From Strongylocentrotus purpuratus (taxonomy: Eukaryota > Echinodermata > Echinoidea > Camarodonta > Strongylocentrotidae): DNA of 64,000 nucleotides. The position numbers were made by a program, and so were the translations under genes. The stretch lies in NCBI RefSeq assembly GCF_000002235.5, contig NW_022145558.1, positions 1,610,501 to 1,674,500 on the forward strand. The letters are read 5' to 3'. Shown here in pieces: positions 59,901 through 64,000 of this stretch (position 1 is its first letter; each line of letters starts with the position of its first letter). Below the pieces are notes generated by a model. That model saw nothing but the letters and a program-made list of their open reading frames with translations, was not told the origin of the DNA and did not search any database.

Positions 59901-62900
59901 GTAGGAAATAACCGCAGAGCGATTGATGCAAGACCAAGTGCCATTCAACTAACCTGAAATCTCTGTCTGTTTGGCTGGCGAGACCAAAGATTTCATGAGC
60001 GAGAGAAACGTTTCCTTCGCTTCTTGGCCGGAGGTCTGTCTTTTTCTCCATGTTACCAGCATGTCATAGGTGGCCTGCTCTCTGTTACGGAACCTCCTAT
60101 ACTCTATGACATCCAACTGTTGTATGGTGAAACCAAGAGCCACTCCCAAATCATAGTACTGGCTCACCGTCATCATCTGAGCTATCGTGATAACATCAAT
60201 GTCGGGAAGGTCACTGCCGGAGAGCTCTTCCACAGCCCTGAAAAATATACAGTCAAATTTGATTCGGCAAACTTGTCCAGAGAGACGGCCTGCCTATGAA
60301 AATATTATACCATGTTTCCCTTGAAATTTGTTTCCTATTGGAACCTGTCTGTAAACTGCCTTTTTTGGAGGGGGGTGGAGGGTTGAATACACATTTCTTT
60401 TCAAAATAGGAATATACTTTGACCATATATCAATGGTTCATTTCATAATGTGAAGAAATGTATAGTGTCAATGAAGTGCAATGAATGATATTAGGTATGC
60501 ATGGCTGTAGTCATTTACTTGAGAGGTATCATGTATATCAAATATCAAAGTACCAAAAAGAAACTGAATACATGAAACATACATTTCTGACAACAGCATC
60601 ATACAAAAAGAAAGCTTACCGAATAAATGAAGAGGGCTCAATAGATACTTGGCATATTGAGTCATCTGCAATAAAAGGGATTCATAATTTTAAAAAGAAA
60701 AACAAAATAATAATAATAACTTTAACAAAAAATGACGATAAATAATAATACAAATAATAGTTACAATACATCTTATTGACCCAATGTTGCCTCATCAATA
60801 TAAATTCTATTTCTCTGGGGGCCCTGCAATCATATTATTAAATACTACTTGTTAGCAAAATGAAAGCCACAATCATCATCTTAACAACAAGAGCAAGAGC
60901 AGGAGCAGGAGCAAGAGCAGGTCTGGAACGGGAATATGAACTGGAACAACAACAAAAACGATCAGAACAACACCACCATCAACAGTAATGATGATAAAAG
61001 TGATTCGTATATGGTTGTATTTACCCAGGGTAGCCTCATAAGTATTTAATAATACTTATTTTTTTAATATAAATGTGTTATTTTACCTTAAGCCTGATAC
61101 TATGCCTCAGGCGCTCAGTGTTTTTAACGAGTTATTTTGTGCTGGGTACCTATTTACTTTACCTGGCGGAGAGTGGCAAATGTAGATTAATGTCTAGCCA
61201 AAGGAGATTGGATGAACTTCGATGACCAAAATCCAAAATCCAAATTCAAATCCAAATTCACATCCAAAATAAAATTTTATTTCAAATTTTATTTCAAATT
61301 CAAATTCAAATCCAAAATCCAAATTCAAATCCAAATCCAAATTCAAATCCAAATCCAAATTCACATCCAAAATAAAATTCAAATACAAATTCTATTCCAA
61401 ATTCAAATTCACATTAATTAAACATACCTGTTTACTAATTACATGCATACTTTTCCCCCTTGAAGACTGAATAGCTTGCTAGAGGCTTACCCAACATAGC
61501 AACAACTAATGTATGCAAAATGAATTCCATCCATTTTACATAGCAGGTGAATCAAATAGTTGGTAACAAAGGGTTCAGGACAGAAACATGCATGAATTGA
61601 AATACATTTGTAAGCAGATTTATTTGCCCCCCCCCCCCCTCCCACACTGAAAAAAAGTCTTAGAATAATTATCATGACTTTCATCAAGCTCTATCATGGA
61701 GAATGAAATGTTTCCACCAACCTGTGTATCTGATGACGAACGCCAACGATTGAGACATTCTGCCTAGTCTTCCAACCTGTGATATCGTCACGTAAATGAC
61801 TGAGAATTCTGCACCGTCCTCGCCAGGAGTCATTGATAGCAATATGCTGTGTCTCATCTGGCTGTGGATATCCTTCAAAGAAAGTAGCTGTGGGCAAAAT
61901 ACAACCAAACAATTAACATTAAACCTGTATTCAAAGATCAACCAGGGGAGGTAACAAAGGTGATATTTACGAGCAGGCAGTCTTTATGGACAGGTTACTA
62001 TATATGGTTAGATGACAAACACAATTCAAGGGGGACCACAAAATGTAATATATTATGATTATAGACATGTGATCTTTCTATGCAGGTTGTAGCTTAAAGC
62101 AGTTTTGACTGTATTTTATTTTATGCAGTTAGCTACGAAATTTAAAGGAAACATTTGAAGGGAAAAGAGTTGGTTAAAGGTTTGAAATAGATGGTTGGGT
62201 GCTAGCAAAGGGGAACAAATGTTACCGAGCATTCTTCATTTTGTTTTTCATATCAGAGGGAACAATTAAAGTTTTACTTAAAAATGTATCTTTAAGCAAC
62301 AAAGTTACGAGTGTGAAAATGAACAAAACAGGACTTCTCATGTGACTATTTTCTTTATAATCAAAGTGATATTAATTCCAGAAAAAATTTAGAGTGAAAC
62401 CTGCTTTTTAGCAACCAACTGTACATTTAAAGACCACCTGTCCATAAAGACCACATTATCTATTTCCCTTGAATACTGTTTGTCGTTGTGTACTATTAAA
62501 AGGAACCTGTATATAAAGACCACCTGCTTTTTCTGTCTCCCTTGAGCGGTCCTAATACAGTGAAACCTGTATATATATAAACTGTTCAAAGGGGACAAGA
62601 AAAATAGTCTTCAATGGCAGATGGTCTTTACAGACAGGTTGCTTTAGGACAGGTTTCAATAGGAAATAACTTTAAAGGGAAACACCACATAGGGTCGTTA
62701 TAGGCAGGAAGGCTTTCTATACAGGTTTTACTGTTTTGGCAGATGTGTTTTCATACCTTAGTGTTGCTCATCTTGCCTTCACAATCACAAGTCACTGAAA
62801 TGTCACCGGATTTAGCTTCGATAGAGATCGGAAAGGAGCGATGTGCATTGTGGTATGAACTCTGCTTCTCCTCCCTTTGTACTTCCTATTTTTTTTAAAA

Positions 62901-64000
62901 AGAACAGAACACAGACTGTATCTCATTCATTAACCATTTCAGGTTAAAGATATAGCTACGGAGACAGATCTTTCGCCAAAGCTGCACCGGTTCTCTGGAA
63001 CTCACTTCCTCTTATCTGAGGAAATTAGATTTTGTAAAACAATTCAAAACACAGCTTAAAATATATCTGTTTATCTCAAATTGAATTAAAGTTATATGTA
63101 ATTTATGTAATATCTACAATCTACATGATTGTATGTACCGGATGTATCTACATGTATTTCTATAATTACGGTGGGCCAACATTTGCTCCGCTGATAATTA
63201 GTCCAGGATATATCCACACGTCAGGAGGCCCGTGTGTAGGAGAGTCACACCCTATCCAAGCTAGTTCATACTCTCACAAAAAGTAGGGTTTAAATCTGGC
63301 TTTTAGTGTGCTTGCTAATGCTGCAATACACAACTGGTAATCTATATACAGATCTTAGTGACAGGCTGTATAGCCCTTTGGAAATTACAAGAAGATGAAA
63401 GAATATTCAAGTGGGCAAAATTGGGTTGCCCATATAGGTCCAATATGAATCTTCAGTGCAAACTTATATGGGGCCCATATGGGAATTCCAAAGAGGGGGC
63501 TATATGGGAACCCCCACCCTTTGATGCCCATATGGGATAGTGCACATCATGCCCACAATTTTTCCACACCAGATGGGCCCTGGGACGAACCCATATGGGC
63601 CACCTGGGATGGTCCACATGTGTCCCATACGAATCTCGGGTGGAATATCATATATGGAGTCTCTTTATGGGCAGACCCATGTGGGACCCATATTGAAACC
63701 CAAGGTACATGTGACCCATATGAGCATGCTCCCTGGGAAGAGATCTGAAGGAAATGAGAGAGAATAAAAGTGAACCGAGTTGCACCGAAGTCTTTCTAAC
63801 TGACCATTTCTATTCCCGGGATATCTGCATTCAGGTGGAGATGAACATCAAACTCTTTGCCTCGTTCAATCTTGTCCGGTACGTATGGGGTACACATGAA
63901 TTGAAGCTGGATGGTCTGTTGCTCAAGAGGGATAAGAACCCACCACTCAGCACAGTGATCGATGTGCAACTCAAGATGTTTCTCCAAGATTTTGCAGTAC
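47664..64000 (-). CDS. Gene C: ankyrin-ZU5-UPA-(DD)4-ZU5-UPA-DD protein (exons 6-21)
   Basis: Sixteen exons on the minus strand, from the right edge down to a TGA stop at 47664-47666, encode about 1005 residues: end of ZU5/UPA 1, four death-fold domains, ZU5 2, UPA 2 and a last death domain. The N-terminal ankyrin and ZU5 exons lie off the right edge, expected from gene B. Exons 14-21 total 1808 nt and with B exons 1-13 make exactly 2005 codons. UPA between ZU5 and DD is known from UNC5, PIDD and ankyrins. Two such modules plus three extra death-fold domains in one chain is unusual. A signalling scaffold is inferred. Gene C is the most 5' of the three family members seen. Confidence 0.87.
48170..48690. 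repeat. ~33-bp minisatellite
   Basis: Consensus GGTAAACCTTAAGC, CxCATTCAxATATGACGC, with drift between units and a few units of odd length. It lies entirely within the last intron of gene C. Confidence 0.8.
48940..49165 (+). mobile_element. tRNA-derived SINE
   Basis: GTTGTAGTCCAGTGGATAAG (A-box-like), GGATTAAAATCC (B-box-like), then ATTAATCTATATTTGCCACA and AAATGGGTTCCAGGTAGGA. Same family as 42100 and 57283. Confidence 0.6.
49213..49246 (-). CDS. Gene C exon 20: 34-nt linker exon
   Basis: Encodes AEPDYGVNLTDA between UPA 2 and death domain 5. Acceptor ttaacaacag|, donor GACGC|GTAAGTAA. The phase (one base in, two out) fits both sides. Confidence 0.72.
49799..50009 (-). CDS. Gene C exon 19: end of second UPA
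   Basis: The exon encodes VKLLPPATNFHFLSTSNLKI, then SIGNLLAEESSALSFELEFS, ending LTTSIE. Donor AGAAG|GTAAGT is strong. The acceptor is less sure: ccatgtgag|GTC is chosen because it adds the well-formed VKLLPPATNF strand, while cttaag|ATC is a shorter option in the same phase. Confidence 0.75.
50010..53661. other. Gene C intron 18, mostly LINE
   Basis: About 3.25 of its 3.65 kb is the LINE copy described next. The flanks show nothing else. Confidence 0.7.
50302..53537 (+). mobile_element. Non-LTR retrotransposon (LINE), 5'-truncated, long open ORF2
   Basis: One open frame from 50302 (no start needed; open from IHADRHLQVLPPRNYGRGGG) to a stop at 53005-53007. It holds the second half of the APE endonuclease (MGDYNINLLP near residue 71 and SDHLPIF near 139, counted from 50368), then reverse transcriptase: NYRPISLLSSISKVFEK, GFRKNHST, MDLSKAFDTIDH (~511), [20 protein letters not shown] and LFADDTN (~598). 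The 3' UTR ends in AATAAAACAAAC and (CAAA)n at about 53537. The first half of APE and any ORF1 are missing. It belongs to the Jockey/CR1-like branch, exact clade unsure. The open frame implies a recent insertion. It lies antisense to gene C. Confidence 0.88.
53662..53796 (-). CDS. Gene C exon 18: second UPA, middle
   Basis: A 45-codon phase-0 exon: DIERAEKELSKPFCLVTTAT, then KFSVESTTKDLLMCFSDRFI and DKQKT. Acceptor ttttatcttag|, donor AAAACA|GTGAGT. Confidence 0.75.
54319..54545 (-). CDS. Gene C exon 17: second ZU5/UPA junction
   Basis: The exon encodes GTFSRRRLLPNSSRGFHITE, then DKVDFTTNHLQLFALSSTNV, ending VYVTHPYRRPIK. VDFTTNHLQLFAL has the position and shape of the ankyrin UPA start (VSFTTNVSARFWL from memory). 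There is no HFS cleavage motif. Acceptor attcatcaag|, donor ATAAAG|GTAGAA. Confidence 0.82.
54925..55260 (-). CDS. Gene C exon 16: second ZU5 domain
   Basis: The exon encodes TIKADPGFVEFISSSILDHK, then ELRELDIRVSIPAGALRRGM, ending ILYTKTGLG. DIRVSIPAGAL is the ZU5 core seen in the first ZU5 (GISMAIPPGAV), and ITPVVECSL followed by PATVVLPHC matches the next ZU5 strands. Acceptor tcattacag|, donor GACTAG|GTATTA. Confidence 0.88.
55552..55806 (-). CDS. Gene C exon 15: death-fold domain 4
   Basis: The exon encodes DDALEELNKRMCSMSDMLQL, then APRLHFGASDIMRAMCKTVT, ending NDAVESIAA. APRLHFGASDIMRAM and the VLHMLREWLRRGG helix, then GRLLEIVQAFRFNDAVESI, follow the death-domain helix pattern. Acceptor atttctag|, donor TGCAA|GTAATG. 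Confidence 0.8.
55807..56185. other. Gene C intron 14
   Basis: ATT/ATC-rich stretch at 55840-55915. No element recognised. Confidence 0.6.
56186..56479 (-). CDS. Gene C exon 14: death-fold domain 3
   Basis: The exon encodes DQDNSVDDINKSGGPPTSEE, then LYSVARAVKSLPLAWELGKA and LCLEDDVIAPLIEPPDLTTL, ending YNIQDNQT. ELGKALCLEDDVIAPL and KMADLLLEYNI are the death-fold-like parts. The match is looser than DD1 or DD5 and the central Trp is shifted. Acceptor ttactatag|, donor AAACAG|GTTTGC. Confidence 0.75.
56480..57122. other. Gene C intron 13
   Basis: Aligns with 1-651. Poly-G at 57017-57026. It ends at the GC donor of exon 13. No other element. Confidence 0.7.
57123..57242 (-). CDS. Gene C exon 13: Lys/Pro linker with GC donor
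   Basis: The exon encodes VVDERSLPEKKQTITKPMRR, then LPPSKGMDADYVEIIRTTDS. Same boundaries as in gene B. The 3' end ATTCAG|GCAAGTAA is again a GC-AG splice donor. ADYVEI is unchanged. Confidence 0.75.
57243..58203. other. Gene C intron 12
   Basis: Holds the SINE below, the dispersed repeat at 58015-58135 and a GAA run at 58136-58170 that is longer than in gene B. Confidence 0.6.
57283..57585 (+). mobile_element. tRNA-derived SINE, nearly full length
   Basis: GTAGTGGTCTTGTG (A-box-like), GGTACAAGTCCCGCTGTGGC (B-box-like), then CTTCATTTGCCACTCTCCAC, AAATGGGTTCCCGGTAGGA, GCGGCTTAGCTACAGCTGGG and GGTATAAAAAGG with an ATTATT tail. It is absent from the matching intron of gene B, so it inserted after duplication or was lost there. 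Confidence 0.7.
58204..58463 (-). CDS. Gene C exon 12: death domain 2
   Basis: The exon encodes GEIPDKMLLAFASQIKAEQF, then FEIGRKLEFNRTELEHIQHR, ending SKSEKSE. Same length and sites as gene B exon 12. By hand count the two exons differ at 18 bases, 10 of them changing the residue. Confidence 0.85.
58464..58971. other. Gene C intron 11
   Basis: The counterpart of the gene B intron without the GC-rich insertion. No element recognised. Confidence 0.6.
58972..58981 (-). CDS. Gene C exon 11: probable 10-nt microexon
   Basis: CTACAACTGG between ccag and GTAAGTAT, identical to gene B. It adds three residues and restores phase between death domains 1 and 2. Confidence 0.5.
58982..59953. other. Gene C intron 10
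   Basis: Aligned with gene B intron 10, except for about 230 extra bases near 59650-59880 of unknown nature. Confidence 0.55.
59954..60237 (-). CDS. Gene C exon 10: death domain 1
   Basis: The exon encodes AVEELSGSDLPDIDVITIAQ, then MMTVSQYYDLGVALGFTIQQ, ending KQTEIS. Same sites as gene B exon 10. By hand count 18 bases differ, 12 of them changing the residue, which is a high share for a folded domain. Confidence 0.88.
60620..60665 (-). CDS. Gene C exon 9: linker before death domain 1
   Basis: Encodes DSICQVSIEPSSFIR. Acceptor ttttattgcag|, donor TATTCG|GTAAGC, as in gene B. Confidence 0.7.
60666..61721. repeat. Gene C intron 8 with SINE fragments and CAAATC minisatellite
   Basis: SINE-tail pieces on the minus strand at 60760-60800 and 61010-61205 and a (CAAATY)n-type array at 61225-61420, larger than in gene B. 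AAGAGCAGGAGCAGG repeats at 60885-60920 mark the empty site of the B-specific 464-bp element. Confidence 0.6.
61722..61887 (-). CDS. Gene C exon 8: end of first UPA
   Basis: The exon encodes LLSLKDIHSQMRHSILLSMT, then PGEDGAEFSVIYVTISQVGR, ending LAFVIRYT. Acceptor tgcccacag|, donor ACACAG|GTTGGT. Confidence 0.72.
61888..62756. repeat. Gene C intron 7 with GTGGTC/ACAGGT repeats
   Basis: Direct and inverted units at 61920-62100 and 62390-62740, in the same arrangement as gene B intron 7. Confidence 0.6.
62757..62885 (-). CDS. Gene C exon 7: UPA segment
   Basis: A 43-codon exon: EVQREEKQSSYHNAHRSFPI, then SIEAKSGDISVTCDCEGKMS. Acceptor aaaatag|, donor ACTAAG|GTATGA. Counterpart of gene B exon 7. 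Confidence 0.8.
62886..63804. repeat. Gene C intron 6 with CCCATATGGG cluster
   Basis: 63410-63735 carries the CCCATATGGG palindrome cluster and 63240-63375 the dispersed repeat, both as in gene B. Confidence 0.65.
63805..64000 (-). CDS. Gene C exon 6 (partial, runs off right edge)
   Basis: Encodes LELHIDHCAEWWVLIPLEQQ, then TIQLQFMCTPYVPDKIERGK, ending NADIPGIEM at the ATG|GTCAGT donor. Counterpart of gene B exon 6, including the HCA in place of an HFS motif. The 5' part is outside the window. Confidence 0.82.

Noticed and set aside
61194-61421. Frames made of DLNLDLDLNL or KIQIQIQIQI repeats
   Set aside because: Products of the CAAATC minisatellite read in either direction.
61694-61912. 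Overlapping 72-codon frame in gene C exon 8 (YPQPDETQHIAINDSWRG)
   Set aside because: The matching frame in gene B is closed by a stop, and the phase-0 exon before it selects the other frame, open in both.

Overview
The window looks like nuclear DNA of a sea urchin. It is AT-rich and intron-rich, full of short non-autonomous transposons, tRNA-derived SINEs, LINE pieces and minisatellites. Its ankyrin repeats follow the GHLDVTKYLISQGAEVNK pattern that I know from strongylocentrotid sea-urchin ankyrin families. The species call is inference.

The host genes all lie on the minus strand in one tandem family, in transcription order C, A, B. Gene C (exons 6-21 at 64000-47664, 5' end off the right edge) and gene B (exons 1-13 at 15490-652, 3' end off the left edge) are close paralogues whose introns also align. 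Between them they show the whole gene. An N-terminal array of about 21 ankyrin repeats is followed by ZU5-UPA, four death-fold domains, a second ZU5-UPA and a terminal death domain. All exon phases agree: exons 1-13 of B plus exons 14-21 of C total 6015 nt, exactly 2005 codons with the stop. This multi-death-domain ankyrin scaffold is the most interesting thing in the window. By domain logic it should be a cytoplasmic adaptor for death-domain signalling (apoptosis or innate immunity), but no function is shown by the sequence. Gene A (24907-24234) is a frameshifted, truncated copy of exon 1, and a stray piece of exon 3 lies at 16338-16405.

Layout: 1-15490 gene B, with two B-specific intron insertions (about 2085-3360 and 5381-5844). 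15491-24233 5' flank, exon relic, LINE pieces, an inverted minisatellite and a palindromic MITE. 24234-26500 gene A remnant and a repeated 5' flank. 26500-31560 SINE and two abutting terminal-inverted-repeat elements. 31563-39405 a nested transposon stack: a ~1 kb element carrying a duplicated ~136 bp unit, each unit hit by a nearly identical 3.4 kb element. 39406-47663 gene-free AT-rich DNA with a SINE and tandem repeats. 47664-64000 gene C, with a near-intact LINE ORF antisense in an intron.

Exon boundaries were placed by eye from GT-AG (one GC-AG) sites, reading-frame phase and B/C agreement. Transposon ends were placed from inverted repeats and target duplications. No database search was possible.
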